Source: Desulfuromonadaceae bacterium (lineage in GTDB: Bacteria > Desulfobacterota > Desulfuromonadia > Geobacterales > Pseudopelobacteraceae). Taken from it: 64,000 nt of DNA. Positions within the stretch are counted from its first letter, which is position 1, and every line of letters starts with the position of its first letter. Location of the stretch: NCBI GenBank assembly GCA_028683855.1, contig JAQUHA010000005.1, positions 62,001 to 126,000 on the forward strand. The letters run 5' to 3'. The position numbers and the translations under genes are program-made. Below the pieces are notes generated by a model. The model had not been told where the DNA came from and did not search any database. It saw only the letters and a list, made by a program, of their open reading frames with translations. Below are positions 27,936 through 38,472 of the stretch, in pieces.

Positions 27936-28658
27936 CTACCTACCTGTAAGCTTCGAATAAATAGTCGACAGACGCAACTTCCAAACCATAAAAACCGCCT
28001 CACGAACAATCGCACCGGACATTTTGGAAGTACCTGCATGACGATCAATAAAAATTATCGGTATCTCGGAGATACAAAAACCTTTCTGTTTGCAAAGGTA
28101 ATTCATCTCTATCTGGAATGAATAACCGTCAGAAGTTACACGGGTCAGATCAATAGCCTTTATAACTGAACTACGAAAACATTTGAAGCCGCTTGTACAG
28201 TCACGAAGCTCCAGTCCGGTAACCCATCTGGTATAGGCACTCGCGAAATAACTGAGCATTAACCTTCTTATCGGCCAGTTAACAACACTTACACCATTCA
28301 GGTAACGGGAACCTATTACGAGGTCGCTCTCTTTCATTGATGAAAGGAACATGGGGAGCATTGTCGGATCATGCGAAAAGTCCGCATCCATCTCCAGCAG
28401 ATAATCAGCTTCCATGGAAAGAGCTGCCTTAAAACCCTCACGGTAAGCAGAGCCGAGACCAAGCTTTCCAGTCCGATGCAAAACATGAACCCGCTCGTTT
28501 TCGGCGACAAGCCGGTCAATTATTAAACCGGTACCGTCAGGGGAGTTGTCATCCACAAAAAGAATATGAATATCAGGATGCTGGGCAAGAACAGCGCTTG
28601 TCAATGTTTTTACATTATCTTTTTCGTTATAGGTTGGTATTACGACGAAAGCCTTCAA
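27936..28658 (-). CDS. Polyprenol-phosphate mannosyltransferase-like GT2 enzyme (DPM1-type)
   Basis: The 240-residue cytoplasmic GT-A glycosyltransferase begins VVIPTYNEKDNVKTL. It has the nucleotide/metal motifs LFVDDNSPDGTG and LLEMDADFSHDP, followed by LVIGSRYLNG and the DPM1-type FKCFRSSVIKAID. There is no C-terminal membrane domain, as in bacterial and human DPM1-type catalytic subunits. It would charge undecaprenyl-phosphate with a hexose for envelope glycosylation. It precedes the small membrane gene by 11 bp. The sugar donor cannot be told from sequence. Confidence 0.85.
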   Translation of the reverse strand: MKAFVVIPTYNEKDNVKTLTSAVLAQHPDIHILFVDDNSPDGTGLIIDRLVAENERVHVLHRTGKLGLGSAYREGFKAALSMEADYLLEMDADFSHDPTMLPMFLSSMKESDLVIGSRYLNGVSVVNWPIRRLMLSYFASAYTRWVTGLELRDCTSGFKCFRSSVIKAIDLTRVTSDGYSFQIEMNYLCKQKGFCISEIPIIFIDRHAGTSKMSGAIVREAVFMVWKLRLSTIYSKLTGR

Positions 28659-28737
28659 TATATCTCCGAAAACAGCCCCATTAATGCCATAACAATACGA
28701 GATTCACTCTTTAAAAGTCAAGGCTAAGTAATTCCTG

Positions 28738-30000
28738 CTACTGTATCAGAGCTGCCCGGCGTTTTTTTGCTGTAATAAGCCTCACCTGACGTTCCTGAAA
28801 CCAGTATGCATAAGTCCAGTTCATCATTACAACCAGCCTGTTGCGAAATCCTATCAGGTAGTACAGATGAAGGAGCAACCAGGCAGCCCAGGCAATGTAG
28901 CCGCTTAGATTAAAACCTGCAGCGGTTGCCACTGCAGAGCTTCTACCAATTGTTGCCATTGCCCCCTTATCAAAATAGTGAAATGGCTCCGGCTCATCAC
29001 CATGCAGACGTTTAAGAAGCGCTCCGGCAGCATAAGCACCCTGCTGGCTTGCCACCGGTGCCATCATCGGGAGCGGTAAACCTCCCGACATACAACACCC
29101 CATATCACCAACTATAAAAACATCAGGATAACCCTTGATAGTAAGATCCGGTTGAACGACTATCCTACCTGCAGCTCCCCGTTCAACTTGAGGCTTTACA
29201 TCCAGCTGAGCGGCAGCAACGCCGGCAGACCAGAGAAGTGTGTGTGAAGTGATCAAATCTCCTCCGTACAGCTCAACTGATTCTCCCGATGCTCCTACGA
29301 CCCTTGTTTCAAGCATCACTTCCACACCCATGGCGACCAGCTTTTTGTGAGCGTAATTCCTCAGTTTTTCCGGCATTGCGGTCAGAATAGAATCAGCTGC
29401 CTCCACCAGAATAATTCTGGTTTCAGAGAGAGAAATTAAAGGGTAATCCTGAGACAGCACATAAACGATCAATTCCCGCAAAGCTCCGGCAAACTCAACT
29501 CCGGTTGGACCACCTCCGACGATCACAAATGTTAGCAGAGCCGATCTCTTTTCGCTGTCCGGCTCCCTTGAAGCTTCTTCAAACATAAGCAGTATGTGAT
29601 TACGCATATCTTCAGCCTGGTCAAGGCGCTTCAGATCAAATGCGTATTTTGCTACGCTCTGCAACCCGAAAAAGTTAGTACGACTCCCTGCCGCAACAAT
29701 CAGATAGTCGTACGGCACTTCACCTGCGTCTGTTATAACCAGTTTACTGTCAAGATCGACACCGCTGATATCAGACAGCAGGAAAGTTGCACTTTTCCAG
29801 TTTCGAGTCAGAGCACGAATAGGGTATGCAATCGCCTCCTCTTCAAGCCCTGCTGTAGCAACCTGATAAAGAAGCGGTTGAAACAGATGGTAATTATTAC
29901 GATCCATCATGGTCAGTTCAACATCACTTCCGGCAAGAGCTTTTGCTGCACTCAACCCTCCAAAGCCCATGCCTGCAATAACAACACGTTTTTTAGACAT
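28738..30000 (-). CDS. ndh: Type II NADH dehydrogenase-like FAD oxidoreductase
   Basis: The 420-residue flavoprotein has an N-terminal FAD fold IAGMGFGGLSAAKAL. It also has the NDH-2 hallmark MMDRNNYHLFQPLLYQVATAGL, the second dinucleotide fold FVIVGGGPTGVEFAGAL and the FAD motif VFIVGDMGC. A C-terminal hydrophobic stretch (YIAWAAWLLLHLYYLIGFRNR) anchors it to the membrane. NDH-2 enzymes pass electrons from NADH to quinone without pumping protons. It is divergent from the kinase gene at 30131 and separated by 79 bp from the glycosyltransferase downstream, so it may be its own unit. Confidence 0.88.
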   Translation of the reverse strand: MSKKRVVIAGMGFGGLSAAKALAGSDVELTMMDRNNYHLFQPLLYQVATAGLEEEAIAYPIRALTRNWKSATFLLSDISGVDLDSKLVITDAGEVPYDYLIVAAGSRTNFFGLQSVAKYAFDLKRLDQAEDMRNHILLMFEEASREPDSEKRSALLTFVIVGGGPTGVEFAGALRELIVYVLSQDYPLISLSETRIILVEAADSILTAMPEKLRNYAHKKLVAMGVEVMLETRVVGASGESVELYGGDLITSHTLLWSAGVAAAQLDVKPQVERGAAGRIVVQPDLTIKGYPDVFIVGDMGCCMSGGLPLPMMAPVASQQGAYAAGALLKRLHGDEPEPFHYFDKGAMATIGRSSAVATAAGFNLSGYIAWAAWLLLHLYYLIGFRNRLVVMMNWTYAYWFQERQVRLITAKKRRAALIQ

Positions 30001-30130
30001 TTATTAAGCTCCTTATGATGTTGAATTTGTTAAATCATTAATAATCATAACCTGACACAGTTGCATTTAATTCAGACTTACCTTATAAACCGAAACAGCA
30101 GGCAGACGCAAATTTCAAATTCAGGGTCTT

Positions 30131-32086
30131 ATGAATTCATTTCTAAACAAACTAAAACTTCGCGGAAAACTTCTGACTCTTGTTCTGCCGCTGGTAATCA
30201 CACCTATTTTTATAGTTGCTGCAGCAATCGGATTAATTGCAAATCAGCAGGCATATCTTGGCATAACAAAAACCAGTAAAGATGATCTGCAACATATGTC
30301 CTCATTTTGCATAGACCTTCTAAATTCGCACTATCAGCAATTTCAGGTTTACAAACAGGATAAATCACAGCATCTGAATAACGAACTGGCAACCTTGACG
30401 GCACTCTCATACAACCTTGTAGCAACAGAGCAGAACCTGCACGCACAGGGTAAAATTGATCTTAAAACAGCTCAGAATGAAGCTAAAAAAGCACTCAGAA
30501 AAATAAATGTCGGAGAAAGCGGTTACATATATGCGATGACTAGCCGTGGTGTGCTTCAAGCTCACATTGCCCGTGAAGGTGAAAATGTTTTTGATGAACG
30601 TGACGAAAACGGTCGTTATTTCATACGTGAAATGTGCGCCGCCGCCAAAGCCAGCAGAGCCGGAGAGACCTTATTCATTACCTATCCATGGCGCAACGCG
30701 GTACTTGGAGACAGAAAAGCTCGCACCAAAGTAGTTGCCTATAAGTATTTTCGGGAATGGGACTGGATAATTGCAGCCGGTAGCTACACCGATGAAACTT
30801 TCAGGGACGCCGTTTTTGAGTTTCAGGCTTTTGAGAAATTAAAAGAGAGTATCAGAGGGAAAAAAGTAGGGGCAAGTGGTTACATATACTGCATGAACAG
30901 TAAAGGTACTTTTACCATCCACCCTGATTCAGAAGGTAAGAACCTTATAGACTCAAAAGACCTTGATGGAAACAGCTTCATAAAGGAGATGTGTACCAAC
31001 AAAAGAGGGTGGATACGTTATCCATGGAAAAACCGCAGCGACAGAACCGCACGGATGAAAATTGTAAGATACGATTACTTTGAACCGTGGGACTGGATTG
31101 TGGCAGTCGGGTCATACGAAGATGAATTCTATCAGGAAGCGAACAAAATCAAGACACATATTCTGCTGATTATGCTCCTTCTTGTGTTTGTTGTCGGTGT
31201 TTCGGCAACCGCACTGGTTTTCAGAGCATCCACAATATTCACCCTCCCTATCACACATATGATGTCGGTAATTAAAAAGGTTAAACGGGGCAATCTCGAT
31301 GAACGAATGGATGTCAGCGGCGAAGATGAACTTGCAGAAATGGCAAGCGCTTTTAATCGTATGACTGATATAATTCAACGCAACAAAGAGATCGAATCTA
31401 ATCTTGCGCAACAGGGTAAAATGGCTTCACTTGGGGTACTTTCATCCGGAGTTGCACACGAGATAAACAATCCTCTCGGAATTATTCTGGGTTACGCCGG
31501 ATATATTGAAGGCAAAATGAGTGAGGACGATCCTAATTTCCAGTACATCCATGAGATAAAACGCGAAAGCAAGCGGTGTAAGAAAATAGTTCAGGATCTT
31601 CTCTCTTATGCGCGAACTCCCCGCCCTACTCTGGAACCGACTGACATCAACGACCTGCTGCAGCAGATAATTGACTTTGCTGCAAATCACACCGATATGC
31701 GAGGCATAAAAATAAATACAATTTTCGCTAAAGGACTCCCAGCTGTTGAACTTGACGGCGATCAGATGCGCCAGGTCGCCATAAATCTGATCCTGAATGC
31801 CGGTGGCTCAATGCCTGAAGGGGGGAGTTTAACCGTAACAACGGAAGCGGTTGACTCCGCCAACGTAAAAATAATATTCAGCGACAGCGGATCAGGCATT
31901 CCATCTGAGAGCATTGAGAAGATATTTGAACCGTTTTATACCACAAAAGCAAGAGGTACCGGTCTGGGGTTGGCAATAACAAAACAGATAATCGAGCAGC
32001 ATCATGGTGAAATAAAAATTGATAGCACCGTAGGTGTTGGAACAAATGTAACCGTAATACTGCCGACTGAACGGAAGGAAATATAA
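30131..32086 (+). CDS. Transmembrane histidine kinase with tandem Cache domains
   Basis: This 651-residue sensor has a membrane helix at about residues 15-37 and two periplasmic Cache modules. The first is SGYIYAMTSRGVLQAHI with WDWIIAAGSYTDE; the second is SGYIYCMNSKGTFTIHP with WDWIVAVGSYEDE. A second helix (about 340-360) and HAMP follow. The kinase core has the phospho-accepting His in SSGVAHEINNPLGIILG near residue 442, and the ATPase has N box NLILNAGG and G boxes SDSGSGIPSE and GTGLGLAITKQI. Cache modules bind small metabolites such as organic acids; ligand unknown. It is immediately followed (TAA-ATG) by the sigma-54 response regulator, its evident partner. Confidence 0.92.
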   Translation: MNSFLNKLKLRGKLLTLVLPLVITPIFIVAAAIGLIANQQAYLGITKTSKDDLQHMSSFCIDLLNSHYQQFQVYKQDKSQHLNNELATLTALSYNLVATEQNLHAQGKIDLKTAQNEAKKALRKINVGESGYIYAMTSRGVLQAHIAREGENVFDERDENGRYFIREMCAAAKASRAGETLFITYPWRNAVLGDRKARTKVVAYKYFREWDWIIAAGSYTDETFRDAVFEFQAFEKLKESIRGKKVGASGYIYCMNSKGTFTIHPDSEGKNLIDSKDLDGNSFIKEMCTNKRGWIRYPWKNRSDRTARMKIVRYDYFEPWDWIVAVGSYEDEFYQEANKIKTHILLIMLLLVFVVGVSATALVFRASTIFTLPITHMMSVIKKVKRGNLDERMDVSGEDELAEMASAFNRMTDIIQRNKEIESNLAQQGKMASLGVLSSGVAHEINNPLGIILGYAGYIEGKMSEDDPNFQYIHEIKRESKRCKKIVQDLLSYARTPRPTLEPTDINDLLQQIIDFAANHTDMRGIKINTIFAKGLPAVELDGDQMRQVAINLILNAGGSMPEGGSLTVTTEAVDSANVKIIFSDSGSGIPSESIEKIFEPFYTTKARGTGLGLAITKQIIEQHHGEIKIDSTVGVGTNVTVILPTERKEI

Positions 32087-33472
32087 ATGCCCGAAAACAA
32101 AAAGCGCATCCTGCTAATTGACAATGAAGCGGGACTTTGCAGGATGATGGAGCAGATTCTACAGGATAACGGCTATTTTACCCGTTCATACACATCACCG
32201 CAAAAAGCTGTTGAAGATTTTACCGCATCTGCCTGGGATCTGGTTATCAGTGATATAAAAATGCCGGGCATGAGCGGACTGGAAGTATTACAAGCTATAA
32301 AAGCAAAGCAGCATGATATACCAATCATTATGATTACTGCTTATGCTACAGTTGATATGTCAATACAGGCACTAAGAAAAGGTGCTTACGATATGCTGAC
32401 CAAGCCGTTTGAACCTGATGAGCTGGTGTATCGTGTCAAAAACGCGCTACAGCAGAGACAACTTCTTGAAGAAAATCGCGAACTCCGTGCAGAGCTTGAA
32501 GATAAATTCCGCTTTGATAATATTATTGGTGCATCTGACGGTTTAAAATCGGTACTGGAACGGATCAGCAAAGTTGCAGTAAGGGACACATCAATACTTG
32601 TTACCGGTGAATCAGGAACGGGGAAGGAGCTCATTGCCCAGGCGATACACTATAATTCTCCACGCCATGAGAAAAGATTTGTTGCCATCAACTGTGGCGC
32701 ACTACCTGAAAACCTTCTGGAGAGCGAACTGTTCGGTTATAAGAAGGGAGCGTTCACCGGAGCAACAGAGAGCCGTTACGGACTTCTGGAAGCAGCGAAC
32801 GGAGGAACCCTTTTTCTTGATGAAGTTGGCAATCTCCCGATGAATGTTCAGAAAACACTCCTCAGATTTCTGCAGGAAAAAGAGTTCAACAGAATCGGTG
32901 ACACAACACCAACCAGAGTGGATGTCAGAATACTTTCAGCTACAAACTCGGATTTAAAAGAAGCTATAAAACAGGGGCTTTTTCGTGAGGACCTTTATTA
33001 CAGGTTGAATGTTGTCAATATCCACCTCCCCCCACTGCGGGAGCGCTGCAACGACATACCGCTCCTGGCGGCTCATTTCATTCATCTGCAGAACCAGAAA
33101 TTCACCACAGCAATAAAAGGGTTTGAAAACGAAGCGTTACGCATTCTGTCTGATTATCAATGGCCAGGAAACATACGTCAGTTGAAAAATGTGATTGAAG
33201 CCTGCATGACTATCGAATCAGGTGAATCAATATCAAGAGAGACGCTCTCGCAGTTTATTGATATTCAGCCAGAGCAGGGCATTTCTGGAGACAAAGAGGA
33301 AAATACGGAAAATAAAGTTCCATTTACAACCGCTCTGGAGCGTTTTGAAGCAGACCTGCTAAGTGAACTTCTAAGGAAACATGGTGGCAATATCGACGCG
33401 GCAGCACGCGAAGCCGGAATGAATATGGTCACCATGTACCGAAAAATCAAAAAGTACGGCATAAAGAAATAA
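32087..33472 (+). CDS. Sigma-54-dependent NtrC-family response regulator
   Basis: This 461-residue transcription activator has a receiver domain (about residues 7-122, phospho-acceptor Asp in VISDIKMPG near 56) and an AAA+ domain (about 145-375). The latter has Walker A GESGTGKELIAQAIH, the sigma-54 contact loop GAFTGA, Walker B GGTLFLDEVGNLP and an arginine-finger region. The C-terminal Fis-type helix-turn-helix is GGNIDAAAREAGMNMVTMYRKIKKYG. It starts directly after the kinase stop. Target promoters are unknown; it needs the RpoN encoded at the window start. Confidence 0.95.
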   Translation: MPENKKRILLIDNEAGLCRMMEQILQDNGYFTRSYTSPQKAVEDFTASAWDLVISDIKMPGMSGLEVLQAIKAKQHDIPIIMITAYATVDMSIQALRKGAYDMLTKPFEPDELVYRVKNALQQRQLLEENRELRAELEDKFRFDNIIGASDGLKSVLERISKVAVRDTSILVTGESGTGKELIAQAIHYNSPRHEKRFVAINCGALPENLLESELFGYKKGAFTGATESRYGLLEAANGGTLFLDEVGNLPMNVQKTLLRFLQEKEFNRIGDTTPTRVDVRILSATNSDLKEAIKQGLFREDLYYRLNVVNIHLPPLRERCNDIPLLAAHFIHLQNQKFTTAIKGFENEALRILSDYQWPGNIRQLKNVIEACMTIESGESISRETLSQFIDIQPEQGISGDKEENTENKVPFTTALERFEADLLSELLRKHGGNIDAAAREAGMNMVTMYRKIKKYGIKK

Positions 33473-33493
33473 ATTGCAGAGTTATATGTGGTT

Positions 33494-34456
33494 TCAGATT
33501 CCAAGTATATCCGACATACGCAGCAGCTCGCTATTCAGCTTCTTCTGACCACCATTTACAACCATTTCAAGCAGTGTCGTTGTAAGTGAGTTTGCCGACA
33601 ATCCGACCATAACCCCCTTAGTACCGGAGAGAAGGAGTTCAACAGACTTCATCCCGAATCGGCTTCCAAGAAGACGATCAAAAACAGATGGCGCTCCACC
33701 GCGCTGATAGTGTCCCAAAACCGTTACTCTGGTCTCAAACCCGACAGCATTTTTTATACCGTCTGCAACCTCCTGTGCATGACCAGCCCCTTCTGCCATT
33801 ATTATAAGAGCGTTGGTTCTCCCTTCATCATATCTTTGACGCAACTGATGACACACCTTGCTAAGATCCAGCTCCACCTCTGGAACTATCGCAAATTCGG
33901 CACCGGTTGCAATTGCGGTCGTAGAAGCAAGATATCCTGAATTACGCCCCATTACTTCAACAATAAAAGCGCGATCATGTGAACTGGCTGTATCCTTGAT
34001 ACAGTCAACCGCATATATAATGTTGTTGAGGGCAGTATCAACTCCAAGCGCCATATCGGTATAGGCAATATCATTATCAATGCTTGCCGGTATTCCTATA
34101 ACAGGAAAACCCATTCTGTCGAGAGCAAGAGCACCGTTAAGCGAGCCATCACCACCTATAACAATAAGCCCCTCAACCCTCTCATTGAGGAGATTCTGCA
34201 GCGCCTTTTTCCTGCCATCTTCCGTACGGAACTCTGCCGAACGGGCAGACTGCAGAAATGTCCCGCCACGCTGCAGTGTACCGGAAACTGCCTGCGAATT
34301 AAGGATAATAAAATCATTTTTAAGAAGTCCTGCGTAACCTTTGCGGTAGCCTATCATTTCTATATCATTTGCGATTGCTGTTCGCGCTGCAGCCCGTATC
34401 GTTGCATTCATTCCTGAGCAGTCACCACCGCTTGTAAGTATTGCCAGTCGTTTCAT
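33494..34456 (-). CDS. pfkA: 6-phosphofructokinase (ATP-PFK family)
   Basis: This glycolytic enzyme phosphorylates fructose-6-phosphate. The 320-residue protein has the family motifs LTSGGDCSGMNATIRAAAR, VIGGDGSLNGALAL, IGIPASIDNDIAYTDMALGVDTA, VEVMGRNSGYLA, ALIIMAEGAGH and VLGHYQRGGAPSVFDR. GGDGS with Gly after Asp suggests ATP, not pyrophosphate, as donor. PASIDND replaces the common PGTIDND; the proton-abstracting Asp is present. It lies 37 bp after rarA and converges with the sigma-54 regulator gene (21-bp gap without a clear terminator). Confidence 0.93.
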   Translation of the reverse strand: MKRLAILTSGGDCSGMNATIRAAARTAIANDIEMIGYRKGYAGLLKNDFIILNSQAVSGTLQRGGTFLQSARSAEFRTEDGRKKALQNLLNERVEGLIVIGGDGSLNGALALDRMGFPVIGIPASIDNDIAYTDMALGVDTALNNIIYAVDCIKDTASSHDRAFIVEVMGRNSGYLASTTAIATGAEFAIVPEVELDLSKVCHQLRQRYDEGRTNALIIMAEGAGHAQEVADGIKNAVGFETRVTVLGHYQRGGAPSVFDRLLGSRFGMKSVELLLSGTKGVMVGLSANSLTTTLLEMVVNGGQKKLNSELLRMSDILGI

Positions 34457-34493
34457 TTAAAATCCCCCGGTAGTACAAAATAAATGTAATTTT

Positions 34494-35861
34494 TTAGACA
34501 TCCCGTCTCTTTTTAAGCCACTCCATACGTTCAACAATACTCTTTTCATAGCCGTACCCCTTCGGCTCGTAAAACTTTTTACCCGCAAGTTTTTGCGGCA
34601 GACAATCCTGCCCTGAATATCCATCCTGAAAGTCGTGTGAGTAGTGATACCCTTTGCCATACCCCTCATCCTTCATCAACTTTGTCGGAGCGTTACGAAT
34701 ATGCATAGGAACAGAAAGAGCACCACTTTTTCTGACTTCCGCCAAAGCTCCGTTTATACCAAGATAAGAAGCGTTTGACTTGGGAGCAGTGGAGAGATAT
34801 GTAACCGCCTGCCCCATAATTATCCGACCTTCCGGCATACCTATAACCTGAAAAGCCTGCATTGCCGCAACCGCAATCTGCAGAGCGCGTGGGTCGGCAT
34901 TCCCGATATCCTCTGAAGCCAGAATCATCATACGTCGCAGAATAAAGAGAGGATCTTCGCCAGCCTCCAGCATACGGGCAAGCCAGTATAGAGCCGCATC
35001 AGGATCGCTGGCGCGCATCGACTTTATAAAGGCAGAGATTACATTGTAATGCTCCTCACCACCCTTGTCATACAGGAGCGCCTTCTTCTGCAAAGCCTCT
35101 CTGGCAGACTCCAGAGTAATGCAGCAATCCTGAACCTGATCCGCACCTCTGTCAGAAGCAAGAGCGGCGGCAACTTCAAGAGTGTTGAGAGCGGAACGTG
35201 CGTCACCGCCGGAATGAGCGGCAATGTATTCCAGAGCCGCATCGGTTGCCTTAAGAGAAGATCTGCCAAGACCCCGCTCTTCATCATTAAGTGCAAGCAG
35301 AAGCAGTTCAGATATTGCTTCAGGCTCAAGCTGATGCAGCGTAAGAACCCGACAGCGCGACAAAAGCGGAGCAATAACCTCAAAAGATGGATTTTCAGTC
35401 GTAGCACCGATGATTGTGACAATACCCTTTTCTATGTAGGGGAGAAAAGCATCCTGCTGTGCCTTATTAAAGCGGTGTATCTCATCAATAAATAAAATTG
35501 TGCGAATTCCGCGTGACGCATATTTTTCAGCCTCTCTGAAAGTTTCGCGAATCTCTTTAACACCGGCAAGAATTGCTGAAAAGAATATAAAATGCGACTC
35601 TGTTTCAGAGGCAATTATATGAGCCAGAGTCGTCTTTCCGCACCCCGGCGGTCCCCACAGAATAAGCGATGCAAGCGAATCAGACTCTATCATTCCACGT
35701 AGAATACGACCCTCTCCAAGCAGATGTTCCTGACCTGAAAACTCGGCTAACGAACGTGGGCGCATACGTTCAGCAAGCGGGGCATAAACCGCCCCCCCTG
35801 ATACTTTAGAAACCCCTGAATTTTGACCCCAAAGATTAGGATTTTCCATAACCGCTACCAT
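34494..35861 (-). CDS. rarA: Replication-associated recombination protein A (RarA/MgsA)
   Basis: The 455-residue AAA+ ATPase works at stalled replication forks. It has the opening PLAERMRPRSLAEFSGQEHLLGEG, Walker A WGPPGCGKTTLAHIIA, Walker B ILFIDEIHRFNKAQQDAFLP, sensor 1 IGATTENPSFEV and the tetramerisation part RMMILASEDIGNADP, as in all RarA proteins. The start is uncertain by four codons: the second ATG (MENPNLW) is equally possible. It begins 5 bp after glgP and is followed by pfkA, a run of functionally unrelated genes. Confidence 0.95.
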   Translation of the reverse strand: MVAVMENPNLWGQNSGVSKVSGGAVYAPLAERMRPRSLAEFSGQEHLLGEGRILRGMIESDSLASLILWGPPGCGKTTLAHIIASETESHFIFFSAILAGVKEIRETFREAEKYASRGIRTILFIDEIHRFNKAQQDAFLPYIEKGIVTIIGATTENPSFEVIAPLLSRCRVLTLHQLEPEAISELLLLALNDEERGLGRSSLKATDAALEYIAAHSGGDARSALNTLEVAAALASDRGADQVQDCCITLESAREALQKKALLYDKGGEEHYNVISAFIKSMRASDPDAALYWLARMLEAGEDPLFILRRMMILASEDIGNADPRALQIAVAAMQAFQVIGMPEGRIIMGQAVTYLSTAPKSNASYLGINGALAEVRKSGALSVPMHIRNAPTKLMKDEGYGKGYHYSHDFQDGYSGQDCLPQKLAGKKFYEPKGYGYEKSIVERMEWLKKRRDV

Positions 35862-35866
35862 TTCGC

Positions 35867-38368
35867 CTAATACAGATCACGCCTGCTGTGACGACTGATT
35901 TTTTCCGGCTTTATATCCCATATTTCACGCGCATATTCCGAGATTGTCCTGTCACTTGAAAACCTCCCCATAGCAGCAGTATTCAGAATTGAAGTTCGCG
36001 CCCACTCATCCGGCTGCTGATAAAGCTTATCTACAGAGTCCTGACTCATAATATACGAGGAGTAATCCGCCAAAAGCAGATAAGTATCAAGCCCAAGAAT
36101 GGTATCTACTATAGGTTTGAATAAATTACGATCTTCTCTGGAAAACGAACCATCTCCGATCATATCAATAGCCAGCTTTAATTCAGTATTATGAAAATAG
36201 TAGTCGTAGGGATTATAGCCGGCTTTTTTCAGTCCGGAGACCTGCTCCGCCGTCATACCGAAAATAAAGATATTATCCCGCCCCACCTCTTCCATTATCT
36301 CAATATTAGCACCATCCAGCGTACCTATAGTCAAAGCCCCGTTCAGAGAATACTTCATATTACCAGTACCTGAAGCTTCAGTACCGGCAGTAGAGATCTG
36401 TTCTGAAAGATCGGAAGCGGGAAATATCATTTCAGCAAGCGTAACATTATAATTTCCGAGGAAAACCACTTTTAGAAGATCACCAACATCAGGATCATTA
36501 TTCACAACATTCCCAACATAATTAATAAGCTTGATGATCAATTTTGCCATATAGTAAGAGGGTGCAGCCTTTCCTCCAAATATAACGGTACGCGGAGCAA
36601 AATTGCCATCCGGATTAGCCTTTATCCGGTTATAGCGGGTTATAACGTGAAGAACATTCAGCAGCTGCCGCTTATATTCGTGGATACGCTTTGTCTGACA
36701 GTCAAACATGGAATCAGGAGAAACATCGATGCAGTTATGAGTCTTTATATAAGCGGCTAGACGAACCTTGTTGGCTCGCTTAACCTCCATCCACTGCTCG
36801 CGAAACTCCGAATCTTCTGCGAGAGGAATCAGTCGCTTTAACTCGTCAAGATTTGTCACCCATCGATCACCTATACTTGAAGAGATGAGATCGGACAACC
36901 ACCTATTACTGTACTTAAGCCAGCGCCGTTGGGTAATACCATTGGTTTTATTATTAAACCGCTCCGGCCATAATTCATAAAAATCGTGGAAAAGGTCTTT
37001 TTTCAGAATTTCACTATGAAGCGCCGAAACGCCATTTATCGAATGGCTGCCGACAATAGCCAAATGAGCCATACGGACAGAGCGCTCCCCATCTTCCCCA
37101 ATAATGGACATTCGCCTCATACGCTCATTATCGCCCGGGAATCTGGCGATAATCTGCTGAATAAACAGCTCATTGATACGATATATAATCTGCAGGTGAC
37201 GAGGCAGAATCCTCTCCATAATGGTTACCGGCCACTTTTCAAGCGCTTCTGGAAGTATCGTATGATTGGTGTACGCAAAAGTCCTGATTGATATCTGCCA
37301 CGCTTCATCCCACCCCAGACGTTTATCATCCAGCAGAATCCTCATCAACTCTGGAATTGCCAGAGTAGGATGGGTATCGTTAAGCTGAATTGCCACCTTC
37401 TCGGGCAGAAGAGACAGATTTGAATGTTTCTTCAGAAAACGGTAAAAAATATCCTGAACCGTAGCGGAAGATAAAAAATACTCCTGCCGCAGACGCAGCT
37501 CCTTCCCCTCCGCCATATGGTCAGCAGGATAGAGAACCTTTGAGATATTCTCTGTACGCATCTTTGATTCAACCGCACCGATATAGTTCCCCTGATTAAA
37601 TGAACCGAGCTCAAAATCTCGGGTTGACTTAGCACTCCAGAGCCTCATTGTATTAACAGTTTCATTCCCGTAACCCGGAACCGGAAAATCATAAGCGAGC
37701 GCCATAACATCGGCTGTATCAACCCACGAATAACGCGTATCGCCGTTAGAATCCTGATACGTCTGAACCCGTCCGTTAAACTTTATCTGGTGGAGATGCT
37801 CCTGTCTCTCAAACTCCCACGGGTTTCCATAACGGAGCCAGTCATCAGGAAACTCCGCCTGTGATCCATTTATTATCTTCTGATAAAACATACCGTATTC
37901 ATAACGAATACCGTAACCGTATGCAGGCAGACTCATAGTAGCCATAGAATCCAGAAAACAGGCAGCCAGCCGACCCAGCCCCCCGTTACCAAGCCCCGCA
38001 TCCCACTCCTGTTCCTGCAGTTCCTCCTCATCAATACCCATCTGTTTCAGAGCCGTCTGCCAATCCTCCATTATTCCAAGATTCATAAGGCTGTTACCAA
38101 GAGCCCTACCCATTAGAAACTCCATGGATATGTAGTAGACCCTCTTTGAATCATTGATATAATATGACTGCTGAGTATCGAGCCATCGATTAACAAGGAC
38201 ATCACGGACAGCATAAGCCAGAGCCAGATATAAATCCGCCTTTGTAGCCGTAAATTTATCCTTAACCAGAGTATATTGAAGATGACGTTGAAAAGAGCGC
38301 TGTAAATCAGCAGTTGTAGGTTTCTTATCGCTAGCGGGATCTTTATCCAGATTCTGCATGACATCCAT
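35867..38368 (-). CDS. glgP: Glycogen/maltodextrin phosphorylase
   Basis: This 833-residue enzyme of glycogen breakdown releases glucose-1-phosphate. It shows the GT35 motifs [50 protein letters not shown] and [14 protein letters not shown]. The pyridoxal-phosphate site segment [20 protein letters not shown] includes the cofactor Lys. The length is normal for bacterial phosphorylases. It has its own promoter just upstream and is the first gene of the glgP-rarA-pfkA run, so polysaccharide breakdown and glycolysis may be co-expressed. Confidence 0.96.
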   Translation of the reverse strand: MDVMQNLDKDPASDKKPTTADLQRSFQRHLQYTLVKDKFTATKADLYLALAYAVRDVLVNRWLDTQQSYYINDSKRVYYISMEFLMGRALGNSLMNLGIMEDWQTALKQMGIDEEELQEQEWDAGLGNGGLGRLAACFLDSMATMSLPAYGYGIRYEYGMFYQKIINGSQAEFPDDWLRYGNPWEFERQEHLHQIKFNGRVQTYQDSNGDTRYSWVDTADVMALAYDFPVPGYGNETVNTMRLWSAKSTRDFELGSFNQGNYIGAVESKMRTENISKVLYPADHMAEGKELRLRQEYFLSSATVQDIFYRFLKKHSNLSLLPEKVAIQLNDTHPTLAIPELMRILLDDKRLGWDEAWQISIRTFAYTNHTILPEALEKWPVTIMERILPRHLQIIYRINELFIQQIIARFPGDNERMRRMSIIGEDGERSVRMAHLAIVGSHSINGVSALHSEILKKDLFHDFYELWPERFNNKTNGITQRRWLKYSNRWLSDLISSSIGDRWVTNLDELKRLIPLAEDSEFREQWMEVKRANKVRLAAYIKTHNCIDVSPDSMFDCQTKRIHEYKRQLLNVLHVITRYNRIKANPDGNFAPRTVIFGGKAAPSYYMAKLIIKLINYVGNVVNNDPDVGDLLKVVFLGNYNVTLAEMIFPASDLSEQISTAGTEASGTGNMKYSLNGALTIGTLDGANIEIMEEVGRDNIFIFGMTAEQVSGLKKAGYNPYDYYFHNTELKLAIDMIGDGSFSREDRNLFKPIVDTILGLDTYLLLADYSSYIMSQDSVDKLYQQPDEWARTSILNTAAMGRFSSDRTISEYAREIWDIKPEKISRHSRRDLY

Positions 38369-38399
38369 CCTTTTCAGACTTTATTAATAACCGGGAAGG

Positions 38400-38428
38400 A
38401 CTATAGATATTTCTACACCTTAATGCAA
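38400..38428 (-). promoter_or_regulatory. Sigma-70-type promoter of glgP
   Basis: Minus strand: -35 TTGCAT (38428-38423), 17-base spacer, -10 TATAGT (38405-38400), about 30 bases before the glgP ATG at 38368. Four of six matches in -35 and five of six in -10. Confidence 0.6.
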
Positions 38429-38437
38429 GGATCAGCA

Positions 38438-38466
38438 TTTCATTTTTTTATTATCTCTGTTACAAT
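38438..38466 (+). promoter_or_regulatory. Candidate promoter of smpB giving a near-leaderless transcript
   Basis: Plus strand: TTTCAT (38438-38443), 17-base spacer, TACAAT (38461-38466, five of six matches). The -10 ends only six bases before the smpB ATG at 38473, so the transcript would begin at or next to the start codon. No Shine-Dalgarno sequence is visible in front of the ATG. Confidence 0.5.
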
Positions 38467-38472
38467 CAAGCT